DNA of 64,000 nt from Pohlia nutans (GCA_022496805.1 CM040087.1:9064001-9128000), one strand, 5' to 3'. Positions 44,118-56,100 are shown, numbered from the stretch's first letter. Numbers and translations are program-made. Notes: generated from the letters alone by a model not told the origin.

Positions 44118-44633
44118 TTCACTGAAATCACCGTATAATGTGGCCCACGCTATTTGCTAGAGGGTTTATCAATATTTATTTTTCCAACATATTGGAGTTA
44201 TCCCTAGAATCCATCAAATTTTGAAGAAGATACCATGAATTTTGCTTTATTATATTCTTATATGTTCACTCCAAATAGTTAAAAGGTGTGAAAGATCTTG
44301 GTGGTTTCTCATTATTAGGTGTGTAAGAGGTGTGTAAGAGCTTGGTGGTCTTCAAAAGTTTGATGCTAAAAAGTTCTTACACACCTAATAATGATAGACC
44401 ACCAAAATCTTCCACACCTTTTAACTATTTAGAGTTAACAAATAAGAGTATGGTAAAGCAAAATTCTTTGTTGATTCTTCAAATCCAAGGTGACTTTACG
44501 GATAACTCAATTGTGGTAAAATTCATTCAAATTTGATGAAAATTTGTTCAAACAGGTGATAACTTGTCCAAATAGATGAATGTACCCACGAAAATCATCC
44601 ACCCATAGTACCGTATACGGTGATTTTAGTGTA
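44118..44633. mobile_element. Foldback element upstream of RPC5
   Basis: The ends CACTGAAATCACCGTATA and TATACGGTGATTTTAGTG are inverted. Inside, long arms pair: AGTTAAAAGGTGTG with CACACCTTTTAACT, and TCATTATTAGGTGTGTAAGA with TTCTTACACACCTAATAATG. Nearly the whole 516 bp can form a hairpin. It sits about 75-100 bp upstream of the RPC5 leader. Confidence 0.75.
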
Positions 44634-45436
44634 CTTTTCCAAATGGCATCAATTTTTTCTTTCTTCTCTTCTATTACACCCAAACGTCTTTAAGCCCTTC
44701 ATTACTCCGTAGGTTGGTAGCACCTTGGGCACCTCAATGCCCATTAATTAATAAAAGTTGATAAATAGTGTTGGGCCAAAAAAAGGAGGATTTCTCATAT
44801 TTTCAAATTTTCAAATTTTAATTAAAAAAATAGTTAGGCATGTCATATTGTAAATGTTATAATATGATGAATAACCTAAAAACTTTCATTCATTGTTGAG
44901 TCATATATTTTCTGTAAATTTCCAATAATTTGGATATTTCCAAATCTAATTACTTATTTTTCATTTGGGCAAATATGTGCTAGAATTTTGTAAAAATTGG
45001 GCATAAGTTTTGGCAATTTATTTTTGCCCAAAGTGGTACAAACCTATGGTATTGTTAGTGTCCAAACTATAAACATAAAATCATACTTTGCAAGTTATAG
45101 TCATTCAAAAAATTGAATTTGTATTTGAGTTTGTCAACTTCGGAGTGCTACAACTCGAGATGTAGATGCGATTTATTTTTAGAAATTGTCCCATTTGATA
45201 ATTAGTGTAGATGCATGCTACATTGTCCTAATCTCACTACATGTGTTCAAACTTGAGAGAGAAGAGAAGAAGAGAGGTTGCCTTGATAAACTCAATTTTT
45301 TTAGCACATTAAAAGCAACCTCCTATGAGTGAAACTTTATCAATTTTGATGCATTTGAGGTGAATTTTTTTGTGGGTGGTGTTGAATTGAAGCTATAAGA
45401 GGTTTAGGGTGAGTATAGAGAGGTTGTGAAGCACTA
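44634..45436. other. AT-rich spacer, nothing recognised
   Basis: Long AT-rich stretch with no terminal repeats. The left end of the Tc1 element would be expected here but was not found. Confidence 0.35.
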
Positions 45437-46545
45437 TGAGGCCGATTACTAAGGAGAAAGAGTTGAATGTTGTTGCTCTTTTGCAAAAAGATGAGAGAAG
45501 TAGTGCGAGCTACTAGTTTGTCACAATCTATGGTGAATAGGATTAGAAAAAATTGCTTTCAAAGCATAAACATGCCAAAATGAAGGAGTCTATAAGCTCT
45601 AACAAAGTATGAGAAGCAATGTGTAGTATGTATAGTCACTATACGGGAGTTAGAAAACGCGGTGGAGGCAACAAAATCAGTGAAGAATGAGACATGAGTA
45701 GAGGTTTGCATTGAAACAGTGAAGAATTCCTTGAAAGAAGCAGGTTTTGGATTAGTAAAGAAGGTTTCTAAGCCAACTTTGTCTCCTAAGAACATGAAGA
45801 ATAGATGGGATCTTGCTAGAGTACACAAAGATTGAACAATTAGTACGTGATTGAAAAAGGGTTTTTTTTTTAGTGATGAGACAAAGGAAAATTGTTTCAA
45901 CTCTGATAGGAGGACTTGGTGTTGGGGTTTATGATAAAAAGAGCCTTTCAGCTTGTGTTACTGAACAAATAGTGAAATGTGGTGGAGGTCCTCGTGGAGA
46001 TCTAATCATGTTTTGATTTGTCTAACATCAAAAGGAGTAGGTATTGTGCAAAATAGATGCGAGGATGAAGGCTACATATTATTTGAAGTTGTTGCAAAAG
46101 GAATTGTTCTCTACAATGGTTAATTTGACTTTGATTTAGATGAAGTCATTTTTCAGCAATACAATGCTCTTGTGTACACGCCTAGAATTGTTAAGGAATA
46201 CTTTTGAGAGCAACCTTGTGATTTTATGGAATGGCGTGCATAATCTCCTAACCTCAATCCCATTGAACAAGTTTAGGCCTATTTAAAACGGTGATTGAAT
46301 TCCTATCCTACTGCTTTAAAGAATCTTCATGAGTTGTAGAATCGTGTACAAGATGTTTACCCTTGCATTAGTGTATATGAGTGTAGGAACTTCTATGCTA
46401 GCATACTTGTTTGAATTGCAGTCAATGTTTTGGATGCAAAAGGAAGCCGTGGACAAATTTTTGAGTGCTTTGTAGAAAGTGCTAAAATAATTGAATCAAT
46501 ATACATACTCAATTTTGAAAGCTTGTATCTCACAATGGGTTAATA
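45437..46545 (+). pseudogene. Tc1-like transposase pseudogene (DD34E type)
   Basis: The translation, broken by stops and shifts, follows the Tc1 order: N-terminal helix-turn-helix (TSLSQSMVNRIRKN), second HTH (SLKEAGFGLVKKVSKPTLS), first catalytic Asp (FFSDETKE), decayed second site (FQQYNALVYTP, Asp replaced by Tyr), then MEWRA and SPNLNPIEQV with the final Glu. Thirty-four residues separate the second and third positions, giving DD34E, the Tc1 rather than the plant DD39D mariner signature. The usual WPAQSPDLNPIE motif is recognisable but mutated. At least eight stops or frameshifts make it non-functional. Confidence 0.85.
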
Positions 46546-47215
46546 TATTTTGTTTTCTATCACTTAGATGTTGTTCGTTGCTTCATGTTTTTTAACTTTT
46601 GTGCAAAAAGTTTTTGAATTTACTCATTATTTTTATGGAATTCTCAATCCCATTAAACTACATACATTGGAGTTGATAGTACATTGGAGTTTGCCACTTA
46701 CCATTCTCACTTTTATTGAGAGTGCCATGTTCTTTCTATATGATGAGATTGACATGAGGTGGCACGCCATATTTATTATATAGTTGTAATATGTCATTGG
46801 AACACTACATTCATTTTTTTCTTACTAGGACACTAAGGTCAAGACACCTAAAACCGATCAAATAAGACATGTACTATACTTGGGGTTGATGAATCGATAT
46901 TTTGATTATTTTCCTTTCTAGCACTAAAAAATTAAGAAGTTTTCATATTAAATTTTTTTTTTTTTAATAATTATTTGAATAAGTACAAATTTTTTAAGTG
47001 GAAGTTGTAGGTTTACCAAAAACCGATCATATGCTCTAATGTACAAATGAGGTACATCTTCCTTTTCAAAATCTAGAAATTAGACAAGAATCTAGAGTGG
47101 TTGGTTTTGTGTACTTGGTCGGAAATGGGTGTCTCAACCTTATATCTCCCTAAAATTAAACAGTGTCCAAGTTGAGAAATAGTATCCCGAGACACTAAAT
47201 AAGCGATTTAGTGTA
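46546..47215 (+). mobile_element. Right flank and terminal repeat of the Tc1 element
   Basis: Downstream of the pseudogene, sequence to about 47215 matches the reverse complement of the 22988-23160 element end. It ends CACTAAATAAGCGATTTAGTGTA. A TA-flanked MITE (46834-47144) splits it. The left terminal repeat was not found, so the copy is probably 5' truncated. Confidence 0.6.
46834..47144. mobile_element. AGGTCGAGGCACC-family MITE, third copy, nested in Tc1
   Basis: TA-flanked ends AGGTCAAGACACCTAAAACC and GGGTGTCTCAACCT. It interrupts sequence that is continuous in the 22.99-kb relative. Confidence 0.75.
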
Positions 47216-47363
47216 GCTCATATGTTGTTTGAAATCTTCACATATCACAAACAAAGAACACTTCATATGCACTAGTTTTGTAATTTTGCTTTCTTAGAAT
47301 TTATGAATAAATAATTTGCATTAAGTGATTTGGGACAAATTTTCTTCTCAAATGCATCATCAA

Positions 47364-47777
47364 TAAGGTAGGAAAACCAAAAACGGTTAATGCCCTCAAG
47401 GCGTGCACTAGAGTTTTTTAAAAGCAGGGAGGTGGAAGACCGAAAATGGAGAATTTTTGCATGACGAGGATTCCAAAAATTTACTAAAAATTACTAATTT
47501 TTTTGGAATCTTGTGTGCGGTTTTCTGTGATATTAGTTAACCGTTTTTGGTGCTTTCATGTGTAGAAAAGGAAGAGTCTAGTATACAAGAAGGGGGTTTG
47601 ACAAACTTCCCACTTTGAGAAATTGTAGATAATTATTTACGGGGAATAAAAATACGAAACAACTTGCATTCTTCATCATTTCTTCTTCTTCATCTCAAAA
47701 AAATTTCACATAATTTCTAACTCCATTCCTTCTAGTCAAATCACCTTATTTTCACCGTTTTTGGTTTTCCTACCTTA
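47364..47777. mobile_element. Tc1/mariner-type MITE with AGGTAGGAAAACC ends
   Basis: TA-flanked perfect ends AGGTAGGAAAACCAAAAACG / CGTTTTTGGTTTTCCTACCT. A broken Stowaway end (GAACGGAGGGAGTA) follows directly at about 47781. Confidence 0.85.
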
Positions 47778-48183
47778 GTGGAACGGAGGGAGTATAAACG
47801 TATGTCACAACTTTAATTTTGCTTTGTTTGGTGTGACTTTGCCCTACTTTACATTAGGGCCCAATTGTTGACCCAACCCAAACTTCACAAATTTCAAGCA
47901 ATAGAATCGCTCAATTTTGGCAAATCAAACCCAATGGCTTTATACTAGGGCCTAACCCAAACTTCTCATCTAAGTGTCAAATCTACATGGCTTAAATTTG
48001 GTGCCAAAACTTTGGATTGAGGTTTTTCTCGAACACAATTTAACAACTTGGCCCAAACACTTCCAATACACCCTCATTGTTGGATCTGACACACTAGTAT
48101 GATCATTGACCCAATTACTTGTCAATTGGATTAGTGCCAACATCCAGGTTGCAATATTATTTTGAGGTGTCATAGAACGAGAG
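47778..48183. other. Intergenic, nothing recognised beyond a Stowaway end fragment
   Basis: Apart from ACGGAGGGAGTA near 47783-47794, no repeat or gene signal is supported. Confidence 0.4.
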
Positions 48184-48345
48184 AAAGAATGAATAACATT
48201 CAGTAGCCTTCATGCACTCTGCTCACCATCTTAGAACTCCACCTGTCCAATTAGTTACTGATGAAGGTCATGTTGGATGTGAAATATGCTGTACATTCTC
48301 CTGTGGGGCGAGGCAGAGCCACTGCAAGCTACTGAATGTTATGTG
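48184..48345. mobile_element. Short MITE with ATAACATTCAGTAGC ends
   Basis: ATAACATTCAGTAGCCTT and the inverted GCTACTGAATGTTAT bound 160 bp. A longer copy lies at 20339-20661. It sits just past the 3' end of PGS1. Confidence 0.65.
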
Positions 48346-48423
48346 GGAGTGTGAGGATCAGTGGACTACAACCACGGTTGCACGAACTTCAAAGCAAAGT
48401 TAGCAAAGAGGCCGCCCTGGCGA

Positions 48424-51400
48424 TCAGGCCCAGAAGAGACTGGAGGTCACTTTGGAAGCGCGCACAAACAAATCATCCCGCTCGCGCTCCAGCTGCTGCT
48501 GCAGACGAGGCGCCAGAGTGAAGAGAAACAGCTGCGCTTCCAAGTCTCGGTCCCGCGACCGGTACCCCAAGTTGGAGCTCCCCACCAGCGACACGCTGGG
48601 CCCGTCCTCTGCTCCCGGCAAGCTGCACCACAGCCCCTTGGCATGAAACGTCCACCCCAGCCTCTCGTACTCGTGGATACTCAGCCCAGCGTTGCTGCAC
48701 TTGCTCTTCTCCTTCTCATTACTGTTGCTGTTGTACATTTCCATCGCCCGGCTGTGCAGACGCTGCTCCAGAAGCGAATATGCCAGCGGGATGTACCCTG
48801 AGATTCCGGAGGAGCCATAGAAGCCATTCGCCTGCATGAAGCACCAGGAGCACACTATTCTAAATGGTACTACTTCCAGCCACCACCTCTACATCAACTC
48901 TTCATTACGCCACAAATAGTAATTATCAGTATCATTACATCAAGGTGTCCCGTGCACTCGATCTTCTCTAATGACAACGCCTCAGGGGACAAAATGGGCT
49001 TCTAATACATGTGTTCACAACTGATAGATTCTGAGGATGTGCAATTCCAGACTGTGCGTGTTATTCGAGAGGATTGAGTATATTTGTTGAGGGTATTTGG
49101 ATTTAGAATGAATACAGGCTAGGAAGGCAGCTGCATATTACACCTCACAGTCTTCAACCTCTAATAACTCACAATAGAAAGGGCTCAGTAAGAAGATTTG
49201 CAGCAATGAGAAAGAGTCGAGGATTACCTTCGGGGATGCAGTGAGAATATGCACGGATTTCTCGCGAGCAGCTTCCAGGATGGCGTCCTCGTATGCAGGT
49301 GTCAAGTTGAAGTAGGGCGAGGACAAGTGCATGTCAGTGCCACCAGGGAGCTGCTTCAACAGCCACAACATGGCCTGCTCATCTTGCTGGATGCCAAGAG
49401 GTCCCATTTGCACCGTGGGGAACACCCATGTGTCCACTCCTTCCACGGTGTCAGCCGACAAGGACGGCGACGTCAAGTCCTTCACAGAATCAGACAACTC
49501 GGAGCAGAACAAGTCGGACTCCGCAACGGGATCCACGTGCGCAGACCGTGGCTGGAGCTGGCCCGTGGCATCCAGAGTGTAAGAGTACAACGCCACCGTG
49601 TTGATCAAGGAGCAGAAATGGGACGCCAGGTTCTTGCAGTCGGGAAAACAGAGGTACCTGTCCCAGGTGGCCAACGAACATTTTATAAGCAGGGGTCCAA
49701 GCCCTTCTTGGCTTATGATAAACACACAATAAACTAAAAAAACTGGCCATCTGTAAAGATAACATGTAAATTTTTTTACTAAGTATACACTAAGAAATAA
49801 CGTATCGCTCAGGTTTATGAAATGTCTATGATTTATGAAAAATGTTTTTCAGCATGCATCTTGTTATTCTTATTGAATAAGGTTGCAAAAATCTCTGACT
49901 ATATCCTTGGATTCCTATAAAATAAATATGCTTATCATTACTTTCTTAGCTCTTGACCAAAGGGAGGCCATGCATTGACAAAAACTACATCTACAGTAAA
50001 TGAGAGGAAGTTTGAATAGGTCGCTACTTGAAAAGTAAGCCAATGCTACAGTAGCTTTGTAACTGCACTACGGAAATCACAGAACCTCTGGTAGCACAGT
50101 TGCTTACTGTTTATTGTCTAAGATGATTACGGTATAGAAGCTCACCAACATCGAATAAGGTATCATTGGGCTCATCCTTTTTTACTCTTTCCAAGAGCGA
50201 CCTCGTTGTGCAGAGAAAATACTCGTAATTAGAAACAAAAAATAACAATAAATGGCTACAGTAGTTGAGTACCTGTCTTGGCGCACTGTAAAGTAGGAAG
50301 TGCTCATATTGGCGCCCGTCATGATCACGTTGTCGTCGAACACAAAGGCTTTCAGGTGGCAGACGCCGACGATCTCTTGAGCTCGAGCAGGGAGGATCGT
50401 TTTCAACATTTGGCTCAGCATGGGAGTGTGGTAGAGCGCAACTCGCACGGGCTCCTTGGGCCGGTCCCAGGTGGTGGCCTTTCGCCAGGGAGCTCGGTCG
50501 GAGAGAAGGATGTTGGATAGCATGGCACCGCTGGAAGGGTACATGTCTGACGAATCTGGTGATGGCCGCGTAGTGCGCAACGCATCGCACAGAATTGTTA
50601 CCTGCAGATTTGGTTTCCTCGCGAGCGAATCTGCAATGACATCCAGCTGCCGTTACTGACTTTGAGAGCTATTCTTAAGCGCTTCTTCAGCATGAACTCC
50701 AAAGTCCCCAAGCACTTTGAAACAATCAATCGAGCCGGTCAACATGGAGTCCAATCAAAATTCCATTGACATCAAGATGACATCCATGCACATTACTAAA
50801 TTTTGTAATTATTGATTGATTCAATGAACGAGGGCATCATAGCAATCTCAGAACTATCTCTATGAATATGAACTTCAACGTCAATTTCAAGAGCTATTCT
50901 CCAAAACACAAACTCCAAATCAACATCAGGAAAGTACTGGAATCAATCAATTGAGTCAAAAAATATGGAATGCAATATATTGAACACACCTGTAATCATA
51001 ATAGAATTATTAAGAAGACATCCACATTACTTGAATTTGCAATGATCAAAATTATATTGATGCAATGAACCATGGCATAGCAATGTCAAACCTATCTCTT
51101 TTGAATCTGGATTCCAATGTCAATTTCATTATCAATACGCAAAAAAAGTAGAATCAATATTGAACTCCACGGATTTGGATTCCACGTGTCAAACAGGAAA
51201 ATGTGAAAAGGTTGATGTAGCACAAATTTAAAAGTATGATTCCAAAAACGGAGTGCTGAAGCTGCAGGATGAACATCTCACTTATATTCGGTACTTCTTC
51301 ATAGATTATGCAGGATGAACAAGACGACGACCTTGTGCCACTCTATAATCGGAATGCACACCAATTGCGCCCGGGATTCAAGCTTTCGGAATTACAATCA

Positions 51401-51838
51401 TGAATGCAAGTTTCGGAAGACACAAATACACATTATTCTCTTAGAAATGATTTGTAGTGGACCTTCAGATGAGTGTAGACAACGCACAATGAATGCAGGG
51501 CAGGGGGAGGGACCAACCAGCTCTTGCTCGAGCGTGCCCGTGCCGATGTAGAGCGAAGCGATGACGACGCGCGACCGAGCGTTGCGCACGCCTTGCAGCA
51601 GCACGTTGTAAAACTGCGACGGCGTTTCCAGAATCTCCACGCTGTCGCCTTTGATCGGGAAGCCGCGCGCGTGCTGCGTCATCCCGCCTACAAGCGACTT
51701 GAGCACCTCCGTCTCCGAGTGCTGCACGGTCGCCCCCGTCAAAGTGCTGCTCGTGCCCGTTTCCATGTGCCGCACCGGCACCACTGAACCACCTCGCCAG
51801 CTCCTCAAAACCAACGATCGCATCGCCATTCCTCTCAT
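48424..51838 (-). CDS. PGS1: CDP-diacylglycerol-glycerol-3-phosphate 3-phosphatidyltransferase, HKD type
   Basis: Makes phosphatidylglycerophosphate from CDP-diacylglycerol and glycerol-3-phosphate, the committed step to phosphatidylglycerol and cardiolipin in mitochondria. Exons 51838-51518, 50646-50273, 49657-49228 and 48831-48424 give 510 aa in one frame. The N-terminus is Arg-rich and lacks acids (MRGMAMRSLVLRSWRGGSVV), fitting a mitochondrial presequence. Family landmarks follow: FYNVLLQGVRNARSRVVIASLYIGTG (about residues 78-103, split here by description only as the SLYIGTG block), the first HKD site HLKAFVFDDNVIMTGANMS (about 204) and the second HAKGLW with SLVGSSNLGYRSRDRDLEAQ (about 438). 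Exon 2 was started at CTGGATGTC because a closer AG four codons downstream breaks the frame. Angiosperm PGP synthases are of the unrelated CDP-alcohol transferase type, which makes this copy notable. Confidence 0.92.
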
Positions 51839-52140
51839 CGCCAAAATCCACAAATCCTAAATCCACCAAATTAGGTGCTCAAACAACCAGAGACATCGTC
51901 ATCGGTTCCCGTTCCTGCTGTAACCTCCGATGAGAGCAAAACCTCATCTCTGAGTCCCCTGGCGCAAACTTAATAATAATTAATAATAATAATTCAGTAG
52001 CGATTGGAAGGAAAGCTCATCAGTCCGCACAGAAAATTTGAATTTACTCAGATTATTGTGAGGGAAAGGGATTCGGCCGAGGAGCATGATACTCAAATTC
52101 TACAGCAACTGCACAACTAACTTTGTCGACCTAAACAAAC
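51839..52140. promoter_or_regulatory. PGS1 upstream region
   Basis: Contains an AATAAT run (about 51969-51992) and no clear TATA box in the - orientation. Nothing further is supported. Confidence 0.3.
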
Positions 52141-52374
52141 TATTTGAAACGTCTCCTCAAAGAGCTTGACGAATCTCTCAACACCAAAGACAGAGTACTC
52201 TTGAAACTGCGATGTTCTCTTAAATTATTTTCAAATTATGTCAAAACAGATTCTGGACCAAAAAACAAATCTCCGTCGACCTCGACAAAGGAACGAGAGA
52301 CCAAGGGGCTTGTTGCAAAGAGACCAGGGTGTGGCTTTCCATATCCCCGGACATGGCTTTGAACGAAGCCCTTA

Positions 52375-52600
52375 CGAAACCCCGCGACGAAGGCTGTGTC
52401 GTTCGTCGGTCGGACGATGAACTTCTCGTTCGGGTTTGCGGTCCTCTTTGCATAATGCATATCCCTTTCCCACGACGAAGGCTCTGCCGTTCGTCGGTTG
52501 GACGATGAACTTCTCGTTCTGCGTTGCATATCCTCATGAAACCTTGCAACGAAGGCTCCCGATCGTTCGTCCGTATGACGATGAACTTCTCAATTTCATA
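52375..52600 (+). repeat. Three degenerate ~85-bp tandem units
   Basis: CGACGAAGGCT, CGTTCGTCGG and GACGATGAACTTCTC recur three times (about 52385, 52470 and 52550) with substitutions. Both strands contain long-looking frames because the unit is GC-richer than its surroundings. No protein is supported. Confidence 0.65.
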
Positions 52601-53093
52601 AGAAAACAATTTTGTGTATGAGAAGTCACCAATGTTGCCCACCACTTCCTAGATTTCATAGCATAATAGAGCACTCTTTTCAAAAATGAATCAAAAGAGA
52701 ATCTTTACTTAAATTTATTTATTTTTAGTAATGAAAGAATGTTATTTGTATTCCATGAATTTTGGAACAACTATGTCATTGCCACGTAAACTTAGTTTTT
52801 AATGTGAACTTTAATGTTGACTTGATAAAATCAATGTAGAATTTATTGCTAATTAGTTTCATTTGAAGAATAAGTCAACTTTTCAATTTTATAAGTATAA
52901 GAATTTTAATCAAAATTACAATTAATTCTATAATTATGGAAACCATCATATGTATATATACACAAAAAGTGAGATTGCTTACAAACGCAATCTATTTATA
53001 GTAAATTTATGAATTTTGACAATTTCAAATCAATAAAAAGAAGGTAGCATCGGCACTTTCATGTCGAATAATTAATAAAAGTTAAAACAATAG
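52601..53093. other. AT-rich spacer, nothing recognised
   Basis: No gene, repeat pair or terminal repeat identified. Confidence 0.4.
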
Positions 53094-53101
53094 AAGTCGA
53101 C

Positions 53102-53900
53102 CTTGGGGAGGTCACTCTTTGTATCATTTGAGTATCACGTGTGAACAAAGGGTATTTAACCCCTAAGCTCCCGAGCGACCATTTTCTGGTCGCTGCCCGG
53201 AAAAAACGGGCTGCCCGGAACAAAAGAATCTTTTTTTGAAGAAATAAAAAATATTTTTAAATACTACATCAAGTCTACTTTCCAACCCAATTTGAATTAT
53301 GGCAATCCGAGTTAAACTCCACCCGGGAGAATTTTTCAAAGTAGATCACCTCAACATTGTCTTAGTGTTACAAAATTTGCTATTTAGGGAAAGTAATGAT
53401 GATTCCTCCATCGTTTCTCTTGCTTTTTTGAAGTTTACGATAGATAGCCCAACTTTAACCAATCGTACTAAATTTTGAACTCTAAAATTGAAAATTATAA
53501 TTTATACAAATTTTCGAAGGTTAATGCTTTTAAATTCATTAAAAAATGATCTAAAGATTATTTAGGAAGTTTGACCGTATGGATAATTTGTAAAGATGAT
53601 ACTCTACATTTTGTCTATTGAACCAACCTTCATCAAACATATGGAAGGCACATATTATAACACATCTATGTTTTGTCCAATACCCCTCGGGCTTTTAGGG
53701 GTTAAAGTATCCTAAAAATTAAAAATAATTCTTACTATAATTAGTTATATTTCAAGAATATTCTCATTTTTATTCTTGTAATGAATTGTGAGCATTCTAT
53801 ATTAATGTAAATCATTTATAAAAATTATTTTCAAAGATTTATTTGGACCCTATCTTTGTTCGCACATTGTTACGTAATATTTGGAAGTGACCTCCCAGAG
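53102..53900. mobile_element. hAT-type MITE, split by a piggyBac-type MITE
   Basis: The 8-bp duplication AAGTCGAC (53094-53101 and 53901-53908) is exact. The ends are CTTGGGGAGGTCACT and AGTGACCTCCCAGAG. Its first 50 bp resemble those of the 29442 element (GGTCACTCTT, ATCACGTG), so both belong to one hAT family. Without the nested insertion it is about 250 bp. Confidence 0.87.
53160..53701. mobile_element. piggyBac-type MITE nested in the hAT MITE
   Basis: TTAA at 53156-53159 and 53702-53705. Ends CCCCTAAGCTCCCGAG and CTCGGGCTTTTAGGGG. The interior is AT-rich. Confidence 0.85.
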
Positions 53901-53908
53901 AAGTCGAC

Positions 53909-54510
53909 ACTTTCAAAAGTAATTATTAAAAATCGGCTACTGATAGTTAACGTTCATTTTTTCGGCGGTTAAACGTTTTATTTTATTTTTTGTCTACGAT
54001 TTTCGTTGAGTGTTATGTCTTTTTTTTCCGGCTTTTTGTTGACTTTGTTTTTGTTGATTTTGACAAAATACTTAATATATTTATTTATTTATCGGCATTT
54101 TTTGGGGGAATTGTTTCTGCTGACCCTGCCTTCCACATACGATAATATCATTCATATATGCTTTAGTATTAGTATTACCACATTATTATATATGATGAGC
54201 TTGTTGCTTCTATTTTCATGGAATTAATTTAAAATTTATATTTTGCAATCTAGTTCTTCAAAAGAGTAAATAACAAAATAAAGACAAAGAGTAAATAACA
54301 AAATAAAGTCGAAATTTGCCTTTTTAAGATATACATTAAAAAATCAGTCTATTTTTTTCCTGAACCAAATCCACTTCACACTATAGGAAGTGACCGAGAC
54401 TCTCAAAAAATGATTTTTGATTTTTCTAGTCACGGCTCTAGACTAAGGGCCGTGACGATGGAAATAAAGGGTTTCTCTTGGTTCATCTTCATGGTTTAGT
54501 GTAAAGTGTC
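53909..54510. other. AT-rich spacer, nothing recognised
   Basis: No gene supported. A short GTGAC-containing inverted motif near 54385-54460 is too weak to call. Confidence 0.35.
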
Positions 54511-54515
54511 TTTAA

Positions 54516-54660
54516 CCCCTAAGTGACTGATCGATTATTTTTTGGTTGTAGCCCAAACAAACAGTTGCGATTGCCCATAGTCAAAAAATGACATTTTTCG
54601 AGTTTTGATTTTTTGTTCAAATTGGAGGTAGAGATCATATTCTAGTGTTGTTTGATGCAT
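54516..54660 (+). mobile_element. Solo left end of a piggyBac-type MITE
   Basis: TTAA (54512-54515) followed by CCCCTAAGTGACTGATCG. No matching right end found nearby. Confidence 0.45.
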
Positions 54661-55031
54661 TCCATTTGCAATATTCCGTTTGTCTCCCTCTTGTCTTTCT
54701 TCTTGTCTTCATTTTGTCATTCTTCTTGTCTTCCTTTTTGTCTTCATTGTCTTTTTCTTCTTCAACTTTTTCTTCAGTTGGGGGTGCTAAACCCTAAACA
54801 ATGGAAGCAAGCCAAAAAAAAAAAAAAAAAAAAAACATTTTTCTTATTTTATTTTATTTTTTGGCCGTGGGGTGCCGTTGAACCCCAAAATGGCAGCTGC
54901 CCAAAAAAACAAAAAACAAAAGTTTTTCTTTTTTTCTTTTTTTGGGCTTTGTACTGCTATTTATCTTGTAATATAACCACGATGTATTGTCTTTGACTAC
55001 ACTTGGTTTTTTGCACTTAAACAGTACTAGC

Positions 55032-55438
55032 TTTGGCTTGCTTTAATTTAGCGCCATATGATTATCAAGTTAATGGACCAGAGTTGTTTGGCTTTCTTTC
55101 AACCATGTCACTAACTTACCTAAGTAGTTGAGTTTTCTATCAAGTTAGTGAATGTCTTGATTATGTTGGCTTGTTTTAATTTAGCGCCATATGACTATCA
55201 AGTTAATGAACCAAAGTTGTTTGGCCTTCTTCCAACCATGTCACTAACTTACCTAAGTAGTTAAGTTTTCTACCCAGTTAGTGAGATGTCTTGATTTTGT
55301 TGGCTTGCTTTAATTTAGCGCCATATGACTATCAAGTTAATAGACCAGGGTTGCTTCGTCTTCTTCCAACCATGTCACTAACTTACCTGAGTAGTTGAGT
55401 TTTCTACCTAGTTAGTGAATTGTTGTGATTATGTTGGC
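55032..55438 (+). repeat. Three tandem copies of a ~134-bp unit
   Basis: Each unit starts TTGGCTTG(C/T)TTTAATTTAG, carries ATATGACTATCAAGTTAATG and AACCATGTCACTAACTTACC, and ends near TTGATTATG. Copies start at about 55032, 55168 and 55302 and are highly similar. Confidence 0.9.
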
Positions 55439-55659
55439 TCTAAAATCCCTCCGCTCCCTCCCTACTCAGACAATTAATTATTCTAGCATGATTAAGGGGG
55501 TTTTGAATTCTTACCTAAGTTTATTAAATGGCTGCCTCGGGGTTGGTGCCTTCAAGGCCAGCCTGCGTGCGTGCATGCATGCACCAGCGAGCCTTTTTTA
55601 AACCCTCGCCCAACGTGCAATCCTCACAGTCTTTAGCCGATCCATGGCTTCTTCGTCAC

Positions 55660-56100
55660 TGTGAGTTTCTTGCTCTTCTTCACTGAGGGTTTCTTGCCCA
55701 TAGTAATTGCGTCTTGTGCTTGGCGACGTTGTGTGAGAGGAGTGCCGGAGTTATAGTAATTCTGGCCTGGGATTTCGAAAGCTGCTTGGACAAGCCTACA
55801 CTGCTCTCCAACATGGAGGGTTCGCCTTTATCGAGCCAGGTTCATGAAGTTTTGTGATTTGATTGACGATCTATGCTTTTCTTGCTTTGTTGTATGTTGA
55901 TTTTGGTTCATGGACTTGTGATTGCAATAACACGCTGAAGCTACCTGAAGACACCTCGTATGCGCATTCTAACCCCCGTTTGTGGCGTTGGATTGTATGG
56001 GTACAGGTGAGGGTGGCTTCCTTTTGTTCTTTCCTTATGATTCTACAACAAATTGCGCAAGAATTGTGGAAGAATGGTTTCTTCCCTTTAAGCTTTTAGG
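55660..56100 (+). other. Exon-like islands of an unrecognised or captured gene
   Basis: GATCCATGGCTTCTTCGTCACT followed by a GTGAGT donor resembles a plant first exon (MASSSL). A second island (about 55943-56006) reads LPEDTSYAHSNPRLWRWIV and ends in a CAG/GTGAGG donor. They lie inside the 54.68-57.21 kb composite inverted repeat, as expected for captured gene pieces. No family is recognised and no product is claimed. Confidence 0.3.

Noticed and set aside
50272..50640. Starting PGS1 exon 2 at the nearer CATTGCAG acceptor
   Set aside because: That choice puts a stop in frame after about ten codons; the upstream CGGCAG acceptor keeps the frame and restores the family's spacing before QVTILCDALR.
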